NCBI RefSeq assembly: GCF_001857945.1
Contig: NZ_CP017770.1
Coordinates: 4,402,001-4,466,000 of the forward strand
Reading direction: 5' to 3'
Origin: Paenibacillus crassostreae
GTDB taxonomy: Bacteria > Bacillota > Bacilli > Paenibacillales > Paenibacillaceae
Length of the DNA: 64,000 nucleotides
Below are positions 17,032-25,358 of the stretch, one piece after another (the stretch's first letter is position 1; each line of letters begins with the position of its first letter). The position numbers were made by a program, and so were the translations under genes. The notes below the pieces were generated by a model that was not told where the DNA came from, ran no database searches, and saw only the letters and a program-made list of their open reading frames with translations.

Positions 17032-17570
17032 TACATGACTTTTGTTTTTAACTTTTCTAAAAGAACTTCCCACCAGTGAATAGATTGCTCTAATTGAGAT
17101 ACGTAGTAGCTTTCCATGAAATCTACGACTTCACGAGTGGAACCATTTACATCTATTCGATGATAAATTTGATTTAAATGGTCTTTTTTTATCAGTGACT
17201 GTTCAATTTTCCTCTCGATAATCGGAATCACTTTGTCAGTCTCTACAAAACGAAGATTCACAAGACCGACAATCATTTCTGAAATGGATTCTGCATTTTC
17301 TATTAACTGATAAATTTTGAGTGGGAGCTGCTTACGTCCTTTATCAGTAATGGAAAATACCTGCTTGTCTGGGCGATGTTCTTCTTTGATAATCTCTATT
17401 TGTTCAATTAAGCCTTGTTTCGAGAGAGAATCAAAGTGATAATAAAGTTTGCTTTCAGATAGGTTAATCATTTGATCAAAGGGAATAGGGTAGGATAGTT
17501 CTTTTTTTAATTTATACGGATAATTATTTTCATCCATTAACTTACTTAAAATATAAATTTGAATTGACAT
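17031..17570 (-). CDS. PadR-family transcriptional regulator
   Basis: About 179 residues: an N-terminal winged helix (MSIQIYILSKLMDENNYPYKLKKEL ... LSESKLYYHFDSLSKQGLIEQIEIIKEEHRPDKQVFSITDKG) and a C-terminal helical dimerisation region. The ATG at 17570 is placed correctly behind TAGGAGT; the GTG 12 bp upstream is too close to that site. PadR repressors often sit beside the exporter genes they control. The gene directly upstream on this strand (34-bp gap) encodes a DUF3533-like membrane protein, and a 20-bp palindrome overlaps that gene's promoter region. Autorepression of the pair is the likely arrangement (inference). The inducer is unknown. Confidence 0.85.
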   Translation of the reverse strand: MSIQIYILSKLMDENNYPYKLKKELSYPIPFDQMINLSESKLYYHFDSLSKQGLIEQIEIIKEEHRPDKQVFSITDKGRKQLPLKIYQLIENAESISEMIVGLVNLRFVETDKVIPIIERKIEQSLIKKDHLNQIYHRIDVNGSTREVVDFMESYYVSQLEQSIHWWEVLLEKLKTKVM

Positions 17571-17616
17571 CTTTGAACCCACTCCTAATCGTTGGCTAAA
17601 CTACATCTTACCAAAC

Positions 17617-18804
17617 CTAGGCAGTTATTTCAGCTATGTTTTTAACCTCAACGGTCTGAACAGTTTCTTCAGTCATAGGTATTGGTTTATGAACAAACCG
17701 GACGATTACAATGTTAATCAACATAGCACCGATAAATACGACTATTAATCCCCATAAGTATGGAGCTGGGCTAATAGAACCAAACATTTGTGCGAAATAA
17801 GCTTGTACTGAATAATACATTGGTGTGATACGGCCGAACCAATCGTATGGTGTATACATCATATCACGAGGCATGGTAGCACCATTGGCGATCGTCTGCA
17901 TTAAAAGGATTGGTAGATTTAAAATCATACCGCCTTCACCAAATAAGAAGATCATAATTGCACACACGTTAAATGCTGCCATATACATTAGAATTTGCTG
18001 AGCAGCGACTGGTAAAAGTAATGATAGCTCTACATCTGCAATAGAGAATGAAATGGCTAAAGCAGCGACAGTTGATATTACTGCGATTACAAGAGCTGTT
18101 AATTGTACGAAAATAAATAATTTCGTCTTACTTGCTTTCCCACGGTTTGCTTTAAATGAACTAACTAATTGCATTGCAGCAATCATTGCACCAGTATAAC
18201 TAGCCATGCTTAAGAACATGGGTAACATGTTGTTGTGCATGCCATCTGGAACATCATTGATGACCACATAATTCCCAACATAACTGTTTTCAATTTGTGC
18301 AGCAATTGCTGTTGCTTGTTCTTCTGGTACGTTAAAGTTCATTAACACACCTTGTGCGGTTTGTTGAGAGAAGCTTGCGCTTAATTGTTTATTAATTTCC
18401 CCTACAACGGAAGACATCGCTGAAGATACCATGGTGGCAGAAGCTTCATTGACTGTGAAATCAATACTCGCGGATACATCGCCACTTTGAACATTGGCGG
18501 AGAATTCTTCTGGAATATGAACAACTAAAGCTAACTCATTATGCTCTAATTCATCCATCGCTTCTTTATTCGAAACATCGGTTTTTATCGTTTTGAATGG
18601 TAAGCTCTCTGTAAATTGACTCGAAATTTGAGCTCCATATTCACCTGCATCATCATTAACGATAGCGACTTTTAAATCATCCATGTTCCCTGGAAGTGCT
18701 GTATATCCTGGTAAGAAAATACCAAGCATCGCAACGGCATAGAACACCCCCATAAAGATAGAAGCAATCGCCCCTTTGGATTTCAAAAATTGTGTAAATT
18801 TCAC
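17617..18804 (-). CDS. DUF3533/YhgE-like ABC-2-type membrane protein
   Basis: A 395-residue membrane protein with one N-terminal helix (GAIASIFMGVFYAVAMLGIFLPGY), an external domain of about 160 residues (LKVAIVNDDAGEYGAQISSQFTESLPF... ALVVHIPEEFSANVQSGD) and five C-terminal helices. This layout is shared by the YhgE/Pip and DUF3533 families within the ABC-2 permease clan. The mature roles are unclear: type VII-like secretion accessory, drug or lipid export. No ATPase gene is adjacent. It starts with GTG behind AAAGGAA and is followed by a PadR regulator in the same transcript. Control by that regulator is likely. Confidence 0.82.
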   Translation of the reverse strand: MKFTQFLKSKGAIASIFMGVFYAVAMLGIFLPGYTALPGNMDDLKVAIVNDDAGEYGAQISSQFTESLPFKTIKTDVSNKEAMDELEHNELALVVHIPEEFSANVQSGDVSASIDFTVNEASATMVSSAMSSVVGEINKQLSASFSQQTAQGVLMNFNVPEEQATAIAAQIENSYVGNYVVINDVPDGMHNNMLPMFLSMASYTGAMIAAMQLVSSFKANRGKASKTKLFIFVQLTALVIAVISTVAALAISFSIADVELSLLLPVAAQQILMYMAAFNVCAIMIFLFGEGGMILNLPILLMQTIANGATMPRDMMYTPYDWFGRITPMYYSVQAYFAQMFGSISPAPYLWGLIVVFIGAMLINIVIVRFVHKPIPMTEETVQTVEVKNIAEITA

Positions 18805-18838
18805 TGTAAAATTCCTTTCTGTAAGACGCTTTTTTTAT

Positions 18839-18858
18839 AGTACTTTAATCAAAGTACT
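18839..18858 (-). promoter_or_regulatory. Candidate PadR operator
   Basis: Perfect palindrome AGTACTTTAATCAAAGTACT, with a further AAAGTACTTTGA overlap, about 35 bp upstream of the DUF3533-like gene. A TATAAA box on the minus strand lies at its edge, so binding there would block the promoter. Confidence 0.5.
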
Positions 18859-18913
18859 TTGAGTGACTGGGATTTATTCTACGACAATTAAATTCGAATG
18901 TCAATTTGAATGA

Positions 18914-18953
18914 AAATAAGACGCCAGGAAAACTCCTGTACGTCTTATTTATG
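18914..18953. terminator. Hairpin between divergent genes
   Basis: Stem AAATAAGACG..CAGGA with its complement. T/A-rich flanks on both sides would fit a terminator, but no gene obviously ends here. Confidence 0.5.
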
Positions 18954-19050
18954 TGGTATAGAATGAATATAGTTAAAGTCGGAATATCTATTCAATCTTG
19001 ATACTTATATAATAAAATCAAAACGGTATATGATAGAGAGGAAGATGAAT

Positions 19051-20139
19051 ATGGATGATGTGAATAGACAAAAAATCATAAATAAAAACGAAAACCTTAT
19101 TCGTATGGTTATTGAACGTGCTAAGAGGGATTTTCCTGATGATATTGCAATCATTGGGCTTACAGGTTCTTTTAGTACGGGAGATTTCCATGAAAAAAGC
19201 GACCTTGATCTAATTATCATTAATAATACTGACCGTGGTTGGGGCATATCTTCGTGTTTTATCCTAGAGGATGTCGGATACGATATATATTGTACTCCTT
19301 GGAGTACAAGAATAGAGGATCAAGCGAAGCTTGAGAGTGAAATGGTTTCGTGTCTAATAGATTTACAGATATTATATTGTGCAAGCCCTGAAGATTTGGA
19401 AAGGTTTAATGAATATAAACAGAGAGCACTCGATGCATTGGCAAAACCTATAGGGAGCGAATGCATAAGTAGAGCGAACAAGTGTATAGCTACAGCAAAA
19501 CAGGAATATACAAATACATTACTTTCTGATGATCTAGGAACAATAAGGTATGCCTCATCTGAAGTTGTATACAATCTATTAAACGCGCTGACGCATTTGA
19601 ATAATACCTATTTTAAACGGGGTGTTAAGAGATATTTTGAGGAAATATGTACATATACGTATAAACCTGATTGTTTTGAAAGTATATATATGGCTGTGAT
19701 CGAAGCTAAGACAATCGAAGAAATTAGAAATACATCATATGCTCTCCTAAAAAGCATGGTTGACCTTTATGATAAAATGGATAAGCAATTTGCAGAACAA
19801 CCTGTGCCGACCTATGATAATCTCCGTGGCACTTATGAGGAATTATGGTGTAACGTACGCAATAAGGTTATCATCAGTGTGGAATTAAATGATAAATCTT
19901 ATGTATATCATGTAGCCATGAGCGCACAAAATTATTTTGACGAAATGACACGAATGATAGGGACAAAAAAGGTTGATTTAATGCAGTATTTTGACGCAGA
20001 TCATCTTCATTTATTTAAAGAAAAGTTTCTGCTGGCTATGGATGAATATTTGGAAGAATACAATAGGGTAGGAAGGGAAGTCGAACGATACGGTACTTTC
20101 GAGCAATTATATGAGCAATACATGATGCTGAGCTCTTAG
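19051..20139 (+). CDS. Nucleotidyltransferase-domain protein (aminoglycoside adenylyltransferase-like fold)
   Basis: About 362 residues. The N-terminal 120 residues hold a nucleotidyltransferase motif, GSFSTGDFHEKSDLDLIIIN: GS followed by the metal-binding D-x-D pair. A further acidic strand lies at DVGYDIYCTPW. The C-terminal 240 residues are helical and resemble the substrate domain of such enzymes. The family includes antibiotic adenylyltransferases and many proteins with unknown targets, so resistance is possible but not shown. Start: the ATG at 19051 sits 8 bp after GAGAGGA; upstream ATGs at 19030 and 19045 fit less well. Confidence 0.75.
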   Translation: MDDVNRQKIINKNENLIRMVIERAKRDFPDDIAIIGLTGSFSTGDFHEKSDLDLIIINNTDRGWGISSCFILEDVGYDIYCTPWSTRIEDQAKLESEMVSCLIDLQILYCASPEDLERFNEYKQRALDALAKPIGSECISRANKCIATAKQEYTNTLLSDDLGTIRYASSEVVYNLLNALTHLNNTYFKRGVKRYFEEICTYTYKPDCFESIYMAVIEAKTIEEIRNTSYALLKSMVDLYDKMDKQFAEQPVPTYDNLRGTYEELWCNVRNKVIISVELNDKSYVYHVAMSAQNYFDEMTRMIGTKKVDLMQYFDADHLHLFKEKFLLAMDEYLEEYNRVGREVERYGTFEQLYEQYMMLSS

Positions 20140-20275
20140 GTTTCCAGCAGTATTAGAGAACAAAATAATCTGGATGGAGATTACCCCAAATGAAATCGAG
20201 ACAATGATAGAACAGTTGATCAAGCATATGTATTTAACAATGAAAACCGGACTGCATACGGACTGGTTTTTTTGA
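20140..20275 (+). repeat. Coding-like remnant, copy 2
   Basis: The frame after the nucleotidyltransferase stop reads ENKIIWMEITPNEIETMIEQLIKHMYLTMKTGLHTDWFF and ends at 20273. The segment 20168-20206 is a diverged copy of 16951-16989. A small hairpin (AACCGGACTG...CGGACTGGTTTTTTT, 20244-20274) at its end may serve as terminator. Confidence 0.5.
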
Positions 20276-20437
20276 TGCGTTCGAGAAAGGCTTAGACTGC
20301 GGTCGCTAATTCGAATGATTGATATATATAGACGAATAATAACAATCATAAATAATATAATCGTTCGGAAAAAACGTCAAAATTAACGATAATTGATTGA
20401 CATGTGTTCTTAAATCTATTAATCTATGGAAGCAACC

Positions 20438-20505
20438 AACTCGTATATCCTCAATAATATGGTTTGAGGGTCTCTACTAGGAACCAAAAATCCTAACTAC
20501 GAGTA
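20438..20505 (+). ncRNA. Purine (guanine-class) riboswitch aptamer
   Basis: P1 is ACTCGTA (20439-20445) with TACGAGT (20498-20504). P2 is CCTCAA/TTGAGG. The J2/3 region is GTCTCTAC. P3 is TAGGA (20478-20482) with TCCTA (20491-20495). The specificity base in J3/1 is C20497, which marks guanine/hypoxanthine rather than adenine recognition. A purine permease gene follows. Confidence 0.95.
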
Positions 20506-20557
20506 TAGGATACGTGCGTTTTAACGTATCCTATACTATAGTTAGGATTTTTTATTT
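20486..20557 (+). terminator. Riboswitch expression platform (terminator overlapping the aptamer)
   Basis: The 5' arm AAAAATCCTAACTA (20486-20499) plus AGTATAGGATACGT (20502-20515) pairs with 20524-20537 and 20539-20552, ending in a T run. The 5' arm includes the 3' strands of P3 and P1, so the complete terminator and the folded aptamer cannot coexist. Confidence 0.75.
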
Positions 20558-20582
20558 TACTTTTTTGGAGGAATCGGTAGAC

Positions 20583-21878
20583 ATGGAGAAATGGTTCGAA
20601 TTAAAAGAGCGAGGAACCTCGATCACTACGGAGGTTCTAGCAGGTATTACAACATTTTTTACGATGGTGTATATTGTTATCGTAAACCCAGGTATTCTTA
20701 GCGAAGCGGGTATGGATTTTCACGGCGTGTTCGTAGCTACTGTATTAGCTAGTATAATTGGCACATTGATTATTGGGCTTGGTGCCAATTATCCAATCGT
20801 AATAGCTCCTGGAATGGGGCTCAATGCTTATTTTGCTTTTAGTGTTGTGGGAGGTGGCGTGTCTTGGCAGACGGCGCTTGGGGCTGTCTTTATCGCAGGA
20901 GTCATCTTCGTATTGTTATCGCTGACTTCGTTCCGCTATATGCTATTGGATGCGATCCCCGCCAGTCTGAAACATGCTATTACTGTAGGTATTGGATTGT
21001 TCATTGCCTTTATCGGATTACAAAAAGCAGGAATCGTCGTGGATTCTCCATCAACTTTGCTAACGCTAGGTGATTTAACGAGTCCTATGACACTGCTGAC
21101 GATTATCGGGTTCATTATTACGATCGTACTTATGTCCTATCAAGTAAAGGGCTTTTTATTCATTGGGATGCTGATCACGGGGGTCATTGCGTGGTTCATG
21201 GGCTTGCTTGAAATACCACAACAACTTATAGCGCTACCTAATGGGCTTTCTTCGACCGCATTTCATATGGATATAAAGGGTGTATTTTCGAACGGGCTTT
21301 ATTCAGTTATTTATACCTTTTTATTAATTACATTATTTGATACAACGGGAACGATGCTTGGTGTTGCGGAACAAGCAGGACTCATGAAAGACGGAAAGTT
21401 CCCTCGTTCGCGTGGCGCACTTCTTGCAGATGCGGTTGGTACGACAGCAGGTGCGATGCTGGGTACAAGCCCAACATCGGCTTATGCCGAATCAAGCGCA
21501 GGTGTTGCAGCAGGTGGTAGAACAGGATTAACAGCTGTAACGGTTAGTTTGCTGCTTGGGCTTACCTTGTTCTTCTCACCAATCATCTCGGTACTGTCGG
21601 CTATACCAGCTATTACAGCCCCATCGTTAATCATTGTCGGATTCCTCATGATCGGTTCGGTGCAGAAAATCGAATGGCATGACTTTGAAGTTGCTTTTCC
21701 CGCATTTCTGATTATTCTGCTCATGCCTTTGAGCTATAGCATTGCTACAGGGATTGGCGTCGGTTTCATTGTCTATCCGATCTTAAAAGCTCTTCGCGGT
21801 AAATGGCGGGATGTTCATCCAATCTTTTATTTGTTTGCCGTGTTGTTTTTCATTCAACTTGCATTCTTCAGTCATTGA
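20583..21878 (+). CDS. pbuG: NCS2-family guanine/hypoxanthine permease
   Basis: A 431-residue purine permease of the AzgA-like NCS2 branch, 12-14 membrane helices. It imports guanine and hypoxanthine with protons. Family motifs include ITTFFTMVYIVIVNPGIL near the start, APGMGLNAYFAF, and the GTSPTSAYAESSAGVAAGGRTGLTAV segment that lines the substrate site. The ATG at 20583 follows GGAGGAATC; codons back to 20514 overlap the riboswitch terminator and are not likely to be translated. Control is by the guanine-class riboswitch directly upstream. The length and motif set are normal. I use the symbol by family resemblance; pbuG/pbuO-type paralogues cannot be separated here. Confidence 0.9.
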   Translation: MEKWFELKERGTSITTEVLAGITTFFTMVYIVIVNPGILSEAGMDFHGVFVATVLASIIGTLIIGLGANYPIVIAPGMGLNAYFAFSVVGGGVSWQTALGAVFIAGVIFVLLSLTSFRYMLLDAIPASLKHAITVGIGLFIAFIGLQKAGIVVDSPSTLLTLGDLTSPMTLLTIIGFIITIVLMSYQVKGFLFIGMLITGVIAWFMGLLEIPQQLIALPNGLSSTAFHMDIKGVFSNGLYSVIYTFLLITLFDTTGTMLGVAEQAGLMKDGKFPRSRGALLADAVGTTAGAMLGTSPTSAYAESSAGVAAGGRTGLTAVTVSLLLGLTLFFSPIISVLSAIPAITAPSLIIVGFLMIGSVQKIEWHDFEVAFPAFLIILLMPLSYSIATGIGVGFIVYPILKALRGKWRDVHPIFYLFAVLFFIQLAFFSH

Positions 21879-21896
21879 TCAAGTCTCAACAACAAT

Positions 21897-21940
21897 AAAC
21901 CACAACCTTCGTATATTTATGACGAGGTTGTGGTTTTGTT
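21897..21940 (+). terminator. Terminator after the purine permease
   Basis: Stem AACCACAACCT.CGT with its complement around a short AT loop, followed by TTTTGTTTG. Confidence 0.85.
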
Positions 21941-22034
21941 TGTGGACTTAGGATCTGTCTTTGTGCAGAAGGGTTCTCCAGTAGTTGCATAAAGTACATT
22001 TATTAGTGAATGAGAAACATTGGAGGGAATATAA

Positions 22035-22148
22035 TTGCATATAGCAATTAAAAGTGTCCAAAGCGGAAAATGGCCGGATTTAGATGTTCTTTTTGCAATT
22101 ATTGCTATTGGAGGCATTGATTTACTGAGAATATGTAACTATGATTAA
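22035..22148 (+). CDS. Candidate 37-residue small protein
   Basis: A TTG start lies 7 bp after GGAGGG (22022-22027). The product is MHIAIKSVQSGKWPDLDVLF followed by a hydrophobic AIIAIGGIDLL stretch and a short tail ending CNYD. It stands alone between the permease terminator and the serine hydrolase gene. The strong ribosome binding site is the only support. It may be the remnant of a longer gene; no family is recognised. Confidence 0.35.
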   Translation: MHIAIKSVQSGKWPDLDVLFAIIAIGGIDLLRICNYD

Positions 22149-22178
22149 TATTAGATTATGTTAATGAAAGGAGAATCT

Positions 22179-23222
22179 ATGGCGACCAATAGATTGAATA
22201 AGTTAGATAAGATTTTTAATCAAGCCACTAACTCTAAGCAAATCCATCAGGCTGTTCTATTAGTCGAGAACACCAGTGGTGACTTCTCATTTAACAAAGG
22301 TTACGGTGGTATGGAAGTAGACTCACCAATGATCTTAGCAAGTATCACTAAGCTATTTACTACAACCTGTATATTCGCCTTACAAGAGCAGGGGAAGTTG
22401 TCACTTGATGATCAGGTCACAAAGTATTTCGACCGTACTATGTTAAGTGGACTTCATGTCTATCGTGGTCAGGAAAATTCTTATGATCTAACTCTATCTG
22501 AGTTGCTATTCCAGACCAGTGGATTACCAGATGTATTTGAAGAAGGAAAAGCTAGTGCGAAGAACCGTGTCGTTGATGAGGATTTCTACATTAACTTTGA
22601 TGAGTCGGTGGCATGGGTAAAGAAGTTAAAACCTCATTTCCTACCTCGCACCACGAAAAAAGCTTACTATTCAGATATAAATTTTGACATGCTTGGTGAA
22701 ATCATAACAAAAGTAAACAGTTCAACATTAGCAGAAGCCTATAAGCAATTTATATTTGAACCACTATCGCTGTCGAACACATATCTCCCTGAAAACGAAG
22801 AAGATTTCGTGCCGAATGTCTATCACCGAAATAAAATAATCCATCGCCCCAAATTTATTATGAGTAGTGGTGCTAGTGGAGGATGTATCACTACCGCTCG
22901 TGAATTAATGATATTCATTAAAGCTTTCTTCGGCGGGAAACTGTTTAGTAAAGATATATTAGATAAGCTACCATTACATAATAAGCTTCAAGCATCGATG
23001 GGACCCATTTACTATGGTAGTGGCTATATGAGAATACCTTTAAGTCAGTTGATCACGATGTATACGGGGAAAGGTGAGCTAATGGGCCATTCTGGATCAT
23101 CAGGTTCGTTTGCGTTTTACTATCCTTTTAAAGATTTATATTTTGTAGGAGATGTAAACCAGCTGGCAAATGCGTCGCTCCCAATTAGGCTAACGATGAA
23201 ACTTGCTATGATGACGAAATAA
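22179..23222 (+). CDS. Serine hydrolase of the beta-lactamase/penicillin-binding-like superfamily
   Basis: A 347-residue cytosolic-looking protein with no signal peptide. The active-site S-x-x-K is SITK in SPMILASITKLF. The second motif is Y-S-D (AYYSDINFDMLGEII), where class C enzymes have Y-x-N. The third-motif region is HSGSSGSFAFYYP. This fits the esterase/peptidase branch (COG1680) rather than a true antibiotic hydrolase. The ATG at 22179 is set by AAAGGAG; an earlier in-frame start at 22158 overlaps that site. It is monocistronic with its own terminator. Substrate unknown. Confidence 0.85.
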   Translation: MATNRLNKLDKIFNQATNSKQIHQAVLLVENTSGDFSFNKGYGGMEVDSPMILASITKLFTTTCIFALQEQGKLSLDDQVTKYFDRTMLSGLHVYRGQENSYDLTLSELLFQTSGLPDVFEEGKASAKNRVVDEDFYINFDESVAWVKKLKPHFLPRTTKKAYYSDINFDMLGEIITKVNSSTLAEAYKQFIFEPLSLSNTYLPENEEDFVPNVYHRNKIIHRPKFIMSSGASGGCITTARELMIFIKAFFGGKLFSKDILDKLPLHNKLQASMGPIYYGSGYMRIPLSQLITMYTGKGELMGHSGSSGSFAFYYPFKDLYFVGDVNQLANASLPIRLTMKLAMMTK

Positions 23223-23237
23223 CGAAATAACCATACG

Positions 23238-23270
23238 AACTGAGGGCATAAAGCCTTCAGTTTTTTTCTT
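23238..23270 (+). terminator. Terminator after the serine hydrolase
   Basis: Stem AACTGAGGGC/GCCTTCAGTT, four-base loop, seven T residues. Confidence 0.85.
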
Positions 23271-23557
23271 TTCCTTAAAAGTATCGAGCACTAATTGCCC
23301 TTTATAATGATAATTTCAACATATGAAAAATTCACAATAGTAAGGTCAAAAAATACACCTAGTTCATTCATGCATAATCAAACTATGCAATTTTTAATTA
23401 CATCACAAAAATGTATCAAAGGACTCCTTAAGTAATATATGAAAAATACATGCTGTGCAATATTGGAAATAGTTAGTTATAATGAAGTTGTAAGGACAAT
23501 CCGTAAACGTATCGGTTTACCATACGAAGATATTTTACATTGAAGGAGGTTACACCC
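23271..23557. other. AT-rich leader of the Rtp gene, possible Ter-like elements
   Basis: Segments such as GCACTAATTGCCC (23287-23299) and CAAACTATGCAAT (23378-23390) share pieces with my recollection of the Bacillus subtilis Ter core (ACTAAT..., ACTATGTAC). Neither is a full match. Otherwise only AT-rich promoter-like DNA and a GAAGGAGG ribosome binding site are visible. Confidence 0.25.
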
Positions 23558-23917
23558 ATGGGGTTCATGATTGCTCAACGTGCATTTATCAAAGTTTACT
23601 TAATTACGATGGTGGAACAACAAAGAGGGTATGGTTATCAGATGTTGGAAGAACTTCGGAAAGATTTCAGCAGTTTCGGTTATTCGCCTCCACAGAGTGA
23701 AATTTATCGTGCGCTTCATGAATTGGTGCAAGAAGGGGTATTATACCGGACGAAGCATCTGAAGGGGAATGATCCTAAAGTAGATTTCCAGGAGATTGTC
23801 TTATATCACTTTACGGATGAAGGGTCTGAGAAGGCTGAATTATATAAGAAGCAAATTAAGGGAGATCTTGATCGTTGTCTTGGTATTTTAAACAAAGCAG
23901 TGAACGATAATTATTAA
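23558..23917 (+). CDS. rtp: Replication terminator protein (Rtp) homologue
   Basis: A 119-residue winged-helix protein. IAQRAFIKVYLITMVEQQRGYGYQMLEELRKDFSSFGYSPPQSEIYRALHELVQEGVLYR lines up closely with Bacillus subtilis Rtp (VKQRAFLKLYMITMTEQERLYGLKLLE...). The C-terminal helix AELYKKQIKGDLDRCLGILNKAV matches the Rtp dimerisation helix. Rtp dimers bind Ter sites and stop replication forks in a polar manner. The start at 23558 is fixed by GAAGGAGG. A PadR-like regulator is the main alternative because the folds are related, but the length and C-terminal helix favour Rtp. If it acts as in B. subtilis, this window may lie near the chromosome terminus (inference). Confidence 0.82.
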   Translation: MGFMIAQRAFIKVYLITMVEQQRGYGYQMLEELRKDFSSFGYSPPQSEIYRALHELVQEGVLYRTKHLKGNDPKVDFQEIVLYHFTDEGSEKAELYKKQIKGDLDRCLGILNKAVNDNY

Positions 23918-24079
23918 ATCGTGAAATTTCAGTGATAAGAACAATGGAAATTGGACATTCTCACAAAAAAGAAACAGGTGTTTCTACTTTTGAAGTAAAA
24001 TGAGATATAATTTAATGACATAAGAATATAATGAAATAGTCTTTCACAACATAGACAGTAAATCATAGGGGGAATAGGA

Positions 24080-24472
24080 ATGGAATTGGAACTAGATGTA
24101 CATATGCAACGACGTTTAGATAAACAAAAAAAATTATTCGCTCAATTGGGGATTCATTTAGATGCTTTAACGATCCACGAGAAAGCATTTAGTAATAAGC
24201 TCAGAGGATATGACCCAGATGAGGTAGATTCTTTTCTGGATGAGGTTATTAAAGATTATGAACGTTTCTATGCGACAATAGCTGATCTAATGGATAAATG
24301 GCAGGAGCAGCAGATCGTTCTTCGTGATATCAAGGCAGGAGTGAAGCATGATGTCTCTATGAAGCCAACCATTGATCCAGCACAAATTGAGGATATCGTA
24401 TTGCAAATGGAACTGAATTTGAAGCAAATCAGAGCCACATTACGACCGGAACAAGATTTTTTTATTGAATAA
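24080..24472 (+). CDS. DivIVA-domain protein
   Basis: A 130-residue cytoplasmic coiled-coil protein. After a basic leader (MQRRLDKQKKLFAQLGIHLDA), the DivIVA N-domain reads LTIHEKAFSNKLRGYDPDEVDSFLDEVIKDYERFYATIADL. This is the region that in DivIVA/GpsB binds curved membrane or partner division proteins. The helical tail is short and ends in an acidic DFFIE. It is longer at the N-terminus than GpsB and shorter than DivIVA, so it is a third, uncharacterised member of the family. Start ATG at 24080 behind GGGGGAA. It stands alone upstream of a terminator. Confidence 0.85.
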   Translation: MELELDVHMQRRLDKQKKLFAQLGIHLDALTIHEKAFSNKLRGYDPDEVDSFLDEVIKDYERFYATIADLMDKWQEQQIVLRDIKAGVKHDVSMKPTIDPAQIEDIVLQMELNLKQIRATLRPEQDFFIE

Positions 24473-24491
24473 ACAATATACATAGTAATGG

Positions 24492-24552
24492 AGAAAAGCC
24501 TTTTTCTGTAACACTAATGTTCGTACATACGGAAAGGGAAAGGGCTTTTTAG
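24492..24552 (+). terminator. Hairpin terminator after the DivIVA-domain gene
   Basis: AAAAGCC.TTTTTCTGTA pairs imperfectly with TACGGAAAGGGAAAGGGCTTTTT across a 20-nt loop; a T run ends it. Confidence 0.65.
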
Positions 24553-24574
24553 TATTTCTTTAATGGGGGAAAAT

Positions 24575-25288
24575 ATGATGGGGAAGAAATATTATTCTTA
24601 TTTTTTGTTATTAATAGTAGGAATGCTTCTGGTTACTTCTTGCTCGAAAGTTCAAAATGCCAATAGCAGTGATCTTAATCAAACGATAGATGGAGATGAA
24701 GTTGAGACATTAGATGAGCCAGGTCTAATTATTAGTATAAAAGATACCATACATCCGACATTGACGGAGATGTTATTTAAGATATATGGAAATGAAAACG
24801 AATACACATCATCTGCTAACAAAATCGTAATCTATCAATCTGAAGCGGAGCAAGAGCTTCACTTCGAAGACACGGATACATCAGATCAAGAAAATTTAGG
24901 TTTTATTGTAGAAGATATGGATTTCGACGGATACAAGGATATTCGAATTCAGCGATCGCAGCCAGCCGGGCCTAATATACCATATTATTATTGGTTGTGG
25001 GATGAGGTGTCATCTAAATATGTAGCGAATGGGAATCTAGAAATGATTACTTCACCGGTGTTCGATGCTAAGAATGAATGGATACAATCCACGGTTAGAG
25101 AGAATGCCACAACGAATTACGAGGATATTTATAAATATATTGATGAAGTGCCTGTTCTCGTAAAAGAGACAGAAGAAATCATAGATGAAGTTAATAATGT
25201 AGTACACATTACCGAGATGGAATTCTCTTATAACGAGATGAAGATTACGAAACAATATGATATGGCACTGAGTCAATACAATAAGTAA
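24575..25288 (+). CDS. Hypothetical lipoprotein (XAC2610-like)
   Basis: About 237 residues. The signal peptide YSYFLLLIVGMLLVTSC ends in a lipobox Cys, so the protein is membrane-anchored outside the cell. The middle carries a calcium/beta-propeller-like loop, VEDMDFDGYKDIRIQ, followed by YYYWLWDEVSSKYV. This is the pattern of XAC2610-type and FG-GAP-like proteins. The function is unknown. Start ATG at 24575 or 24578 after GGGGGA; the ATG at 24563 overlaps that site. It is flanked by terminators on both sides. Confidence 0.7.
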   Translation: MMGKKYYSYFLLLIVGMLLVTSCSKVQNANSSDLNQTIDGDEVETLDEPGLIISIKDTIHPTLTEMLFKIYGNENEYTSSANKIVIYQSEAEQELHFEDTDTSDQENLGFIVEDMDFDGYKDIRIQRSQPAGPNIPYYYWLWDEVSSKYVANGNLEMITSPVFDAKNEWIQSTVRENATTNYEDIYKYIDEVPVLVKETEEIIDEVNNVVHITEMEFSYNEMKITKQYDMALSQYNK

Positions 25289-25308
25289 AAATTAGCGTCA
25301 ATAAGATC

Positions 25309-25342
25309 AAAATACCGTCATTACGTTGACGGTATTTTTTTT
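25309..25342 (+). terminator. Terminator after the lipoprotein gene
   Basis: Stem AAAATACCGTCA/TGACGGTATTTT with a long T run. Confidence 0.88.
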
Positions 25343-25358
25343 ATAATAAATATATAAT

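Noticed and set aside
22179..23222. Antibiotic-inactivating beta-lactamase
   Set aside because: No signal peptide, and the second motif is YSD instead of YxN; it fits the cytosolic esterase-like branch better.
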